Origin: PVC group bacterium
Lineage (GTDB): Bacteria; Verrucomicrobiota; Kiritimatiellia; SS1-B-03-39; PXDE01
Assembly: GCA_003566475.1 (NCBI GenBank)
Contig: PXDE01000266.1
Span: forward strand, 1 to 15,219
Direction of reading: 5' to 3'
Length of the DNA stretch: 15,219 nt
Within the stretch, counting starts at the first letter, position 1, and each line of letters opens with the position of its first letter. The translations under genes and the position numbers were made by a program. The notes below the pieces were generated by a model, which was not told where the DNA came from, searched no databases, and worked only from the letters and a program-made list of their open reading frames with translations. Positions 5,647 to 12,146 of this stretch are shown here, in pieces.

Positions 5647-5674
5647 CCATCCATCCATTCATCCATCCATCCAT
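5647..5674. repeat. CCAT tetranucleotide microsatellite, seven units
   Basis: Seven consecutive 4-base units read CCAT x3, TCAT, CCAT x3. It is in intergenic DNA with no open gene across it and is a candidate for length variation by slippage. Confidence 0.93.
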
Positions 5675-5690
5675 CTCCTCCCTTTCACAC

Positions 5691-5860
5691 GGGCGTCCAC
5701 CGGCTGGGGTCCCGCAAGGCGGGACTACGAGGGCGGGCCTGTTGCCGCGCCCGCCAAGGGCGTGGATGCGTGTGGGCCGGGAAGGGCGCTGCGCCCGGAG
5801 AGGAGCTTCGCGCGGATCGGGCTCGGTTGGGTCTCGTTCTCGCGGGCGTCCACCGGCTGG
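5691..5860. repeat. Second locus of the GC-rich dispersed repeat, bounded by a 17-bp direct repeat
   Basis: The 17-base motif GGGCGTCCACCGGCTGG occurs at 5691-5707 and again at 5844-5860. Between them are an 18-base motif (5748-5765) that is the exact reverse complement of 551-568, and a GGAGCTTCGCGC segment (5802-5841) related to 431-470. The region 5045-5926 otherwise holds no gene that I can support. Confidence 0.6.
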
Positions 5861-5890
5861 TGCCGGCGGCTACGGGGTGGCTCGGGCAGC

Positions 5891-5918
5891 TTGACTTACT
5901 TCTGCCAAGAAGTAAGCT
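5891..5918 (+). promoter_or_regulatory. Palindromic operator and possible promoter of the vapBC pair
   Basis: CTTACTTCT (5895-5903) and AGAAGTAAG (5908-5916) are perfect 9-bp inverted arms around GCCA. TTGACT (5891-5896) could be a -35 and TAAGCT (5913-5918), 16 bp further, a weak -10, so the palindrome would lie between and overlap the promoter elements. This is the expected place for autorepression by the AbrB-like antitoxin. No clear Shine-Dalgarno precedes the ATG at 5927, so a leaderless or very short leader is possible. Confidence 0.6.
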
Positions 5919-5926
5919 GACCCTAT

Positions 5927-6157
5927 ATGAAGACTACCGTCACGTTCACGACGAAAGGCCAGGTGGTGATCCCGGTCGCGTTCCGGAAGCAGTACGGCAT
6001 TGCCGAAGGAACGAAGGCCTCGCTGGAGGCCACGCCGGACGGCCTGGTCCTGCGGCCGATCACCCCGGAGTTCATCCGGGGCCTCCGGGGCGCCCTGAAG
6101 CACCTCCCTCTTCTGGAGGCCCTGGAGGAGGACCGCGCCCGGGAGCGGGACCGCTGA
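5927..6157 (+). CDS. vapB: AbrB/MazE-type antitoxin (VapB-like)
   Basis: This 76-residue protein has a canonical swapped-hairpin AbrB DNA-binding domain at its N-terminus: VTFTTKGQVVIPVAFRKQYGI (residues 5-25), then GTKASLEATPDGLVLRPI. The C-terminal half (from about residue 47) is a charged, probably helical segment ending in EALEEDRARERDR, the kind of tail that wraps the toxin's active site. It should neutralise the PIN-domain protein encoded one base downstream and, with it, repress its own promoter through the palindrome at 5895-5916. The order antitoxin-then-toxin and the single-base gap are typical of a vapBC operon. The TA pair is framed by repeat-rich intergenic DNA, consistent with a mobile accessory module, although its base composition matches the surroundings. 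Confidence 0.88.
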   Translation: MKTTVTFTTKGQVVIPVAFRKQYGIAEGTKASLEATPDGLVLRPITPEFIRGLRGALKHLPLLEALEEDRARERDR

Positions 6158-6158
6158 C

Positions 6159-6581
6159 GTGGCGCGTCTCCTGGTCCTGGACAGTTGGGCACTCCTGGCC
6201 TACTTCCAGGGGGAACCGTCGGGTGAGACGGTGGAGGCCCACCTGATCCGGGCCGCCTCTGGACGCGAGGCGCTCCTGCTGTCGGTGGTGAACTGGACCG
6301 AGGTCGTCTATTGCGTCGAGCGGAAGGGAGGCCGGGCGGCGGCGGAACAGGTAATCCGCGACCTCGACGCCCTACCCATCGCGGTGGTCGGCGTCGACGA
6401 GAACCGGCGGATCGCCCGCGAGGCGGCCTCGATGAAGGCCGGGTTCCGTCTGAGCCTGGCCAACGCCTTCGCGGCCGCCCTGACCAGGGAACGGAAGGGC
6501 GCGCTGGTGACGGGAGATCCGGAGTTCCAGCCGCTGGAGGGCCTGATCCGGATCGAGTGGCTGGTGAAGCGCCCGGCCTGA
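6159..6581 (+). CDS. vapC: PIN-domain toxin (VapC-like) with one active-site Asp replaced by Asn
   Basis: This 140-residue PIN-domain protein starts at GTG, one base after the antitoxin stop. PIN toxins are Mg2+-dependent endoribonucleases that cut tRNA or rRNA using a cluster of acidic residues. Visible here: Asp8 in LVLDSWALLAYF, Glu48 in VVNWTEVVYCV, and Asp120 in VTGDPEF. The third conserved acid, normally Asp in a LSLADAFAAAL-type motif, is Asn102 (LSLANAFAAAL, codon AAC). The remainder, including the GxxLxTGDPEFxxLE end, is intact and full length with no frameshift. The change may reduce or abolish nuclease activity, or the site may tolerate it. Assignment to the VapC family is firm; the state of its activity is not. 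Confidence 0.88.
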   Translation: MARLLVLDSWALLAYFQGEPSGETVEAHLIRAASGREALLLSVVNWTEVVYCVERKGGRAAAEQVIRDLDALPIAVVGVDENRRIAREAASMKAGFRLSLANAFAAALTRERKGALVTGDPEFQPLEGLIRIEWLVKRPA

Positions 6582-6750
6582 TATATAGGGCCCCGGCCCG
6601 GCCCATGCCACTGCTCTGGGACACCACCCCGTGCCATGCCATTCAACTGCGTGATAACGAAATGGTTGCATGGGTTCCAGCCGTCCTGGCCCGGATCGCG
6701 CCTCCGGAAGAAGCCAAAGCGGCGTGGCGGTCGGCAGACCTCCCTTCCCG

Positions 6751-6804
6751 CCGCAGTCCAAGGGGTGGCCGCCCGACCGACTGGCCTCCGGTCCTGGACT
6801 GCGG
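6751..6804. repeat. Inverted repeat with 10-bp perfect arms
   Basis: CCGCAGTCCA (6751-6760) pairs exactly with TGGACTGCGG (6795-6804) across 34 bases, and AGG/CCT just inside allows a short extension. No T-tract follows and no gene is contained. It may be a REP/MITE-like element or a hairpin ending the vapC transcript 170 bp downstream. Confidence 0.7.
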
Positions 6805-7028
6805 TGGCGTGGGTCCATCAAGGCCCGGCGTCCGCCGCGAGACATCCTGCCTCACCAGGCACCACCGGCGCCTCGCCCCGTACGACACCGCCTTGGCTCC
6901 CGGCGGAGGCGGATCTGGCCAGGCCGAGTGCGGATTGATCCTTTCTGTGATCACGGGAGAAGACCCGACGCTACCCGAGGGATCCCGGAGGCTCGGGGGG
7001 AGGCCACGGGGAAAGCCGCCCCACAGTT

Positions 7029-7119
7029 CGTCAATTGTACTTCGTCAATCGTCAATTCTCGGATTCCACGCAACCCGTATCCCGCATCGCGCATCCCGTA
7101 TCGCGTATTCCGGATCACG
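7029..7119. repeat. Degenerate heptamer-periodic array, thirteen 7-base steps
   Basis: The sequence can be cut into thirteen consecutive 7-mers. CGTCAAT occurs at 7029, 7043 and 7050. From 7078 the units are TATCCCG, CATCGCG, CATCCCG, TATCGCG, TATTCCG, GATCACG. On the minus strand the latter read as CGGGATA-like units. The period equals that of the GGATTGT arrays at 2094 and 2572, but the unit sequence differs and changes along the array. No gene is inside it. Confidence 0.85.
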
Positions 7120-7302
7120 CCCGCCGTCTCACCCTTCAACCGGCCGAGCCCAACCGTTCAGCGACGCTCACGGACCCCAGAACCGGGAGGACGGGGGCGG
7201 GTCCGGGGCGTCTGCGGGCTCGGGCGGGTGGGGGCGCGGGTGCCCAAGGCGCTGGACGGGAAGGGGTTGGAGCGGTCGGGGTAAAAAACCTGAAAAGACG
7301 GA

Positions 7303-7330
7303 TTGACACGGCGGCCCGGTTTTCTATCCT
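7303..7330 (+). promoter_or_regulatory. Sigma-70-type promoter for the tRNA-Thr/tuf/secE/nusG/ribosomal operon
   Basis: A perfect -35 TTGACA (7303-7308) is followed after 16 bp by TATCCT (7325-7330), a 4/6 match to the -10. An A-rich stretch at about 7283-7298 just upstream could be an UP element. Transcription would start near 7337, leaving a leader of about 160 nt before the tRNA. It is the only strong promoter-like sequence I can see in front of the cluster. Confidence 0.75.
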
Positions 7331-7496
7331 GTTGGGCTCTTCAATCCGAAAAGCGGAGCGGGCAGGTCTGCCAGGCGAGGCCGGGATACGGGGCGGAATT
7401 CGGGGTCGGACAGTACCCGGAGGGCGCCCCGGCGGCAAGCGTGGCGGAGCGGCCCGGTGCGGTTTTGGGATCGGAGGGGCGGGAAGGATCCGATGC

Positions 7497-7572
7497 GCCC
7501 ACGTAGCTCAGTCGGTAGAGCACGTCCTTGGTAAGGACGAGGTCAGCGGTTCGAACCCGCTCGTGGGCTCCA
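7497..7572 (+). tRNA. tRNA-Thr (anticodon GGT)
   Basis: The full cloverleaf can be drawn. Acceptor GCCCACG pairs with CGTGGGC. The D-arm is GCTC/GAGC. The anticodon stem CGTCC/GGACG encloses loop TTGGTAA with anticodon GGT, which reads ACC/ACU threonine codons. The T-arm AGCGG/CCGCT encloses TTCGAAC. The discriminator is T, and CCA is encoded (7570-7572). It is co-oriented with tuf 88 bp downstream, an arrangement known from many bacteria, and should be processed out of the operon transcript. Confidence 0.97.
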
Positions 7573-7660
7573 GCGGGCCCGGACGGCGACAGGCACGGCA
7601 TTTGAATCAACCCCGAATCACCACGGTCAGGCAACCCGAGACAGGCCAGGAGTAACGACG

Positions 7661-8863
<1,203 letters not shown>

Positions 8864-8906
8864 CTTTTTTCGAACCCAGATCCCGGACCCCCGGTCGGAT
8901 GTGGGG

Positions 8907-8934
8907 GGGCGGGCCGGATGCGGCCCGCCGCCCC
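8907..8934 (+). other. GC-rich hairpin between tuf and tRNA-Trp
   Basis: GGCGGGCC (8908-8915) pairs with GGCCCGCC (8922-8929) around a GGATGC loop. The stem continues past one bulged base (8930) through G-run/CCCC pairing (8931-8934). No U-tract follows, although a TTTTTT run lies right after the tuf stop (8866-8871), before the hairpin. It fits RNA processing or partial attenuation between tuf and tRNA-Trp better than a full terminator. Confidence 0.5.
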
Positions 8935-8992
8935 GATTCCGTGGCCGGTTCCGCCGGAAGCGGCGGGCCGACGGGGGAGCGGCACGGAAGGA

Positions 8993-9068
8993 AGGGCAGT
9001 AGCTCAACTGGCAGAGCATCGGTCTCCAAAACCGAGGGTTGTGGGTTCGAGTCCCTCCTGCCCTGCCA
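8993..9068 (+). tRNA. tRNA-Trp (anticodon CCA)
   Basis: Acceptor AGGGCAG pairs with CTGCCCT. The D-arm is GCTC/GAGC. The anticodon stem TCGGT/ACCGA encloses CTCCAAA with anticodon CCA. The discriminator is G, and the 3' CCA is encoded (9066-9068). The T-arm GTGGG/CCCTC encloses TTCGAGT and has one T-T mismatch at the second pair. The position just before secE is a recurrent arrangement in bacteria. Confidence 0.96.
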
Positions 9069-9101
9069 CCCGGGCCGGCGAAGCCGGACACGAGGACGGA
9101 T

Positions 9102-9326
9102 ATGAATGGATCGGCCCCACAGAAGAAGAAGCGGCGCGCGGGACCCCGGGAGTTCCTGGAGGGCGTGCGCACGGAGCTGCGGAAGTGTTCGTGGCCGGAC
9201 CGCCAGGAGCTGCTGGGCTCGACCTGGGTGGTGATCGTGTCGGTGGTGATTCTGGCGGTGTTTGTCGGCGTGTGCGATCTGGTGCTGATGCGGGCCGTCG
9301 AGGCCTTCATCGCGCTGGGGTCGTGA
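9102..9326 (+). CDS. secE: Preprotein translocase subunit SecE
   Basis: This 74-residue, single-membrane-span subunit clamps the SecY channel. After a basic N-terminus (QKKKRRAG) comes the amphipathic SecE signature REFLEGVRTELRKCSWPDRQE (16-36, with the conserved VxxELxKxxWP). A transmembrane helix then covers about residues 41-63. The start at 9102 is preferred because GAGGA (9092-9096) precedes it. The longer frame back to a GTG at 9039 would lie inside tRNA-Trp. The length fits the short one-helix bacterial SecE. It is followed 16 bp later by nusG, as is usual. Confidence 0.95.
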   Translation: MNGSAPQKKKRRAGPREFLEGVRTELRKCSWPDRQELLGSTWVVIVSVVILAVFVGVCDLVLMRAVEAFIALGS

Positions 9327-9342
9327 CGCGGAGGAAGTCAGC

Positions 9343-9888
9343 ATGAAGCAATGGTTTGTACTGCACACCCTGTCGGGGCACGAGGCCAAGGTGAAGACGG
9401 CCATGGACCGGCGGGTGGTGCAGGAGGAAATGCAGGACTGCATCGAGCAGGTTCTCATTCCGACGGAAACCGTACAGGAGGTGAAGCAGGGCAAGCGCAT
9501 CACCTCCACCCGGAAGTTCTTCCCCGGCTACGTGCTGGCGAAGCTCGACCTGTATGACGAGGGCCAGGAGCTCAACGAGCGGACCTGGTACTTCATCCAG
9601 GAGACTCCCGGGGTGATCGGGTTCGTGGGCGGGAACCGGCCGGTGCCGCTGCGCGAGGACGAGGTCCGCAGTCTGCTCAGCCAGATTGAGGAGCGCAGCG
9701 ACAAGGTGCAGCCCAAGATCGAATTCGAACCGGGCGAGACGGTCAAGATCAACGACGGACCGTTCGAGAACTTCACCGGCGTGGTGGACGAGATCGACCC
9801 CGAGCGGGGAAAACTGAAGGTCTCGGTCTCCATTTTCGGCCGTTCGGCGCCCGTGGAAGTGGAATACTGGCAAGTCGAGAAGGCATAG
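9343..9888 (+). CDS. nusG: Transcription termination/antitermination factor NusG
   Basis: This 181-residue NusG binds the RNA polymerase clamp, suppresses pausing and links to Rho or to ribosomal S10. The NGN domain begins WFVLHTLSGHEAKVK and includes the conserved KFFPGYVLAKLDL block and TPGVIGFVGG. The KOW domain follows from about residue 130 (FEPGETVKINDGPFENFTGVVDEIDPERGKL in two adjoining pieces, ending VEVEYWQVEKA). A good GAGGAAG site lies about 8 nt before the ATG. Length and domain order are standard. It sits between secE and rplK in a tightly spaced operon (7 bp or less to rplK). Confidence 0.98.
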   Translation: MKQWFVLHTLSGHEAKVKTAMDRRVVQEEMQDCIEQVLIPTETVQEVKQGKRITSTRKFFPGYVLAKLDLYDEGQELNERTWYFIQETPGVIGFVGGNRPVPLREDEVRSLLSQIEERSDKVQPKIEFEPGETVKINDGPFENFTGVVDEIDPERGKLKVSVSIFGRSAPVEVEYWQVEKA

Positions 9889-9894
9889 GTTCCC

Positions 9895-10320
9895 ATGGCC
9901 AAGAAGGAAACCGGAAAGATCAAGCTTCAGATTCCCGCCGGCGCGGCCACCCCCGCGCCTCCGGTCGGCCCCGCGCTGGGCCAGCACGGCGTGAACATCA
10001 TGGAGTTCTGCAAGCAGTTCAACGCCGCCACCCAGGCTCAGGCCGGGCTGGTGATCCCGGTGGTCATCACCGTGTACCAGGACCGTTCGTTCACGTTCAT
10101 CACCAAGAGCCCTCCGGCCTCGATTCTGCTCAAGAAGGCGGCCGGGATCGCCAAGGGGTCGGCGGTGCCCAACCGCGACAAGGTGGCCAAGGTCACCCGG
10201 GCCCAGCTCGAGGAGATCGCCCGGGCCAAGGAGGCGGACCTCAACGCGGTGGAGCTGGACCGGGCGGTGCGGGTGATCGCGGGCACGGCGCGGAGCATGG
10301 GCATCGAGGTGGAGGGCTGA
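9895..10320 (+). CDS. rplK: Ribosomal protein L11
   Basis: This 141-residue protein of the GTPase-associated centre binds 23S rRNA together with L10/L12 and contacts translation factors. The N-terminal domain contains the proline-rich hinge PAPPVGPALGQHGVNIMEFC and the FTFITKSPPAS segment. The rRNA-binding C-terminal domain is DKVAKVTRAQLEEIARAKEADL, with the closing VRVIAGTARSMGIEVEG (each part as in the family). The length is exactly usual. It begins 6 bp after the nusG stop with only a short AGG upstream, suggesting translational coupling, and ends 2 bp before rplA. Confidence 0.98.
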   Translation: MAKKETGKIKLQIPAGAATPAPPVGPALGQHGVNIMEFCKQFNAATQAQAGLVIPVVITVYQDRSFTFITKSPPASILLKKAAGIAKGSAVPNRDKVAKVTRAQLEEIARAKEADLNAVELDRAVRVIAGTARSMGIEVEG

Positions 10321-10322
10321 CC

Positions 10323-11024
10323 ATGGCGAAGCACGGCAAGAAGCATCGGGCGGCCCTGGCCGCGGTGGAGCCGGGCCGGACCTACGCCCTGCGCGAGGCT
10401 CTGGAGGTGCTCCAGCGGGTGAAGACGGCGAAGTTCGACGAGACGGCCGAGCTGGCCTTCCGGCTGGGGGTGGACCCGACCAAGTCCGACCAGATGGTGC
10501 GGGGTTCGGTGACCCTCCCCCACGGCACCGGCAAGAAGGTGACCATCGCGGTGTTCGCGGAGGGGCCGGCGGCGGAGGCGGCCCGGGAGGCCGGGGCCGA
10601 CCATGTGGGCCTGGACGACCTGGTGGCCAAGGTCACCGGGGGCTGGACCGATTTCGATGTGGCCATCGCCACCCCGGACGCCATGAAGGAGGTCCGCAAG
10701 CTGGGCCGCCAGCTCGGGCCGCGGGGGCTGATGCCCAATCCCCGCACGGGGACGGTGACCGACGACGTGGCCTCGGCGGTGAAGCAGTTCCAGGCCGGCC
10801 GGGTCGAGTTCAAGATGGACAAGAACGGGAATCTGCACGTGCCCTTCGGCAAGCTGTCGTTCGACGCCGAGGCCCTGGCCGCCAATGGCCAGGCCGTGGT
10901 GGAGGCGGTGCTGGCGGCCAAGCCGATGGCGGCCAAGGGGGTGTTCGTGAGGCGGTGCACGGTGACCTCGACCATGGGGCCGGGGCTTCCCGTCCAGGTC
11001 CGCGACACCACGGTGGCGGCCTGA
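10323..11024 (+). CDS. rplA: Ribosomal protein L1
   Basis: This 233-residue L1 forms the mobile L1 stalk near the E site and in many bacteria represses its own rplKA mRNA. Visible family segments: KFDETAELAFRLGVDPTKSD, QMVRGSVTLPHGTGKKVTIAVF, the signature RQLGPRGLMPNPRTGTVT, GRVEFKMDKNGNLHVPFGKLSF in adjoining stretches, and the closing STMGPGLPVQV. The start is fixed by the 2-bp gap from rplK and the GGAGGG at about 10310. Full length, no anomalies. Confidence 0.98.
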   Translation: MAKHGKKHRAALAAVEPGRTYALREALEVLQRVKTAKFDETAELAFRLGVDPTKSDQMVRGSVTLPHGTGKKVTIAVFAEGPAAEAAREAGADHVGLDDLVAKVTGGWTDFDVAIATPDAMKEVRKLGRQLGPRGLMPNPRTGTVTDDVASAVKQFQAGRVEFKMDKNGNLHVPFGKLSFDAEALAANGQAVVEAVLAAKPMAAKGVFVRRCTVTSTMGPGLPVQVRDTTVAA

Positions 11025-11043
11025 GCGGGCCCAGGAGACGATC

Positions 11044-11565
11044 ATGCGACCGGAAAAGACTTCGATGGTGAACGAGATCCGCGCGAACGTGGCCGACGCC
11101 CCGTTCGTGGTGGTGACCAATGTGCAGGGCATGGGGGTGGCGGCCACCCAGCAGCTCCGGGCCGAGCTCCGCAAGGTGGACGCCCGGCTGTCGGTGGTGA
11201 AGAACCGCCTCCTCGACCGCGCGGTGGCGGGGTCGGACCACGAGGGCCTGACCGGCCGCCTGGCCGGGCAGACCGGGGTGGTGGCCTCCAAGGGCGACGC
11301 CGTGCAGACGGCCAAGGTCCTGAAGGCGTTCATGAAGACCCATCCCTTCCCGGTGATCCAGATGGCGAGCCTGGAGGGGGCGGTGCTGAGCGCGGAGGAC
11401 GTCGACCGTCTGGCCGATCTGCCCTCGCGCGAGCAGTTGTACGGAATGTTGGTGGGAACCCTGGCCGCGCCGATGACGCAGCTGGCGGGCGTGCTCCACC
11501 AGAAACTGGCCAGCCTGGTCTATGTGCTCCAGGCGGCCGCAACCAGAGATCAGGATTCTAACTAG
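11044..11565 (+). CDS. rplJ: Ribosomal protein L10
   Basis: This 173-residue protein anchors the L7/L12 dimers at the stalk base. Features: RPEKTSMVNEIRANVADAPFVVV (N-terminal RNA-binding domain), VVKNRLLDRAV (family VxKNxLxxxA), LPSREQLYGMLVGTLAAPM (family LPSREvLlaqLlgtlqaP) and a C-terminal helix for L12 (from about 145). AGGAGA (11033-11038) precedes the ATG. Only 19 bp separate it from rplA, so the long structured L10-binding leader found upstream of rplJ in Escherichia coli has no room here. Autoregulation, if present, must use another site. Confidence 0.97.
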   Translation: MRPEKTSMVNEIRANVADAPFVVVTNVQGMGVAATQQLRAELRKVDARLSVVKNRLLDRAVAGSDHEGLTGRLAGQTGVVASKGDAVQTAKVLKAFMKTHPFPVIQMASLEGAVLSAEDVDRLADLPSREQLYGMLVGTLAAPMTQLAGVLHQKLASLVYVLQAAATRDQDSN

Positions 11566-11596
11566 TCGGGATCCCCGAGCAGAAGGAGAAGGAACC

Positions 11597-12022
11597 ATGG
11601 CGGAAGATACGCAGACGGCGGACGCGGGCGCGGACGTGCAGCTCGAAGGCAAGATGGCGGAGTTCGTGGACTGGGTGGAGACCATCTCCGTCCTCGAGCT
11701 CAGCAAGCTGGTCAAGGCGCTGGAGACGCGCCTGGGCGTGAGCGCGGCCGCGCCGGTGGCGATGGCGGCGGCGCCGGCCGGCGGCGGCGAGGCGGCGGCG
11801 GCCGAGGAGAAGACGGAGTTCGACGTCGTCCTCAAGGCCATCGGCGGCAACAAGATCGCGGTGATCAAGGAAGTCCGGGCCATCACCGGCCTCGGTCTGA
11901 AGGACGCCAAGGATCTGGTGGAGGCCGCGCCCAAGCCGGTCAAGGAGGGCGCGACCAAGGAGGAGGCGGAGGACATCAAGAAGAAGCTCGAGGCGGCCGG
12001 AGCTGAAGTCGAGGTCAAGTAG
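11597..12022 (+). CDS. rplL: Ribosomal protein L7/L12
   Basis: This 141-residue acidic stalk protein recruits GTPase factors. It has an N-terminal dimerisation helix (FVDWVETISVLELSKLVKALE), an Ala/Gly/Pro hinge (about 50-70, with AAPAGGGEAAAAEE), and a globular C-terminal domain (EFDVVLKAIGGNKIAVIKEV, ITGLGLKDAKDLVEAAPKPV, KKKLEAAGAEVEVK). It is some 15-20 residues longer than typical because of an acidic N-terminal extension (MAEDTQTADAGADVQLEGK) before the internal Met20. The ATG at 11597 has AGAAGGAGAAGG just upstream. A longer frame from a GTG at 11522 overlaps rplJ and adds nothing family-like. Confidence 0.97.
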   Translation: MAEDTQTADAGADVQLEGKMAEFVDWVETISVLELSKLVKALETRLGVSAAAPVAMAAAPAGGGEAAAAEEKTEFDVVLKAIGGNKIAVIKEVRAITGLGLKDAKDLVEAAPKPVKEGATKEEAEDIKKKLEAAGAEVEVK

Positions 12023-12023
12023 A

Positions 12024-12088
12024 CCCGACCGCGCACCGGGCGTTTCCGGGATAGCCCGGCCGCTCCCCCGGATGGGGGAGGGGTCGGG
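12024..12088 (+). promoter_or_regulatory. Predicted three-way RNA junction in the rplL-rpoB spacer (attenuator or processing site)
   Basis: CCCGACC (12024-12030) can pair with GGTCGGG (12082-12088) and enclose two further stems. One is CCGGGC (12036-12041) with GCCCGG (12054-12059). The other is CTCCCCC (12063-12069) with GGGGGAG (12074-12080), capped by GGAT. There is no U-tract, so full termination is unlikely. The same spacer in Escherichia coli holds an attenuator and an RNase III site that set rpoBC below ribosomal protein levels. A similar role is inferred from position and fold only. Confidence 0.55.
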
Positions 12089-12146
12089 CACCTCTTGTTC
12101 GGCATTCACGCCGCGGCGTGGCAACCACTAGCACCAGGGTCAGGGC

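Larger units (their letters stand above)
6582..7302. other. Gene-free intergenic region between vapC and the tuf-operon promoter
   Basis: Several open frames cross this stretch on both strands, but none looks like a protein: they are arginine/proline/glycine-rich, overlap each other and lack a ribosome site. The region holds an inverted repeat (6751-6804) and a heptamer-periodic array (7029-7119). It may be a graveyard of decayed intergenic repeats. Confidence 0.6.

Noticed and set aside
6311..7306. A 331-codon + frame extending from within vapC through the intergenic region
   Set aside because: It starts inside vapC in a different frame, has no ribosome site or recognisable domain, and reads through repeats.
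8866..8934. Rho-independent terminator after tuf
   Set aside because: The T-run precedes, rather than follows, the hairpin, and the downstream tRNA and secE have no clear promoter of their own.
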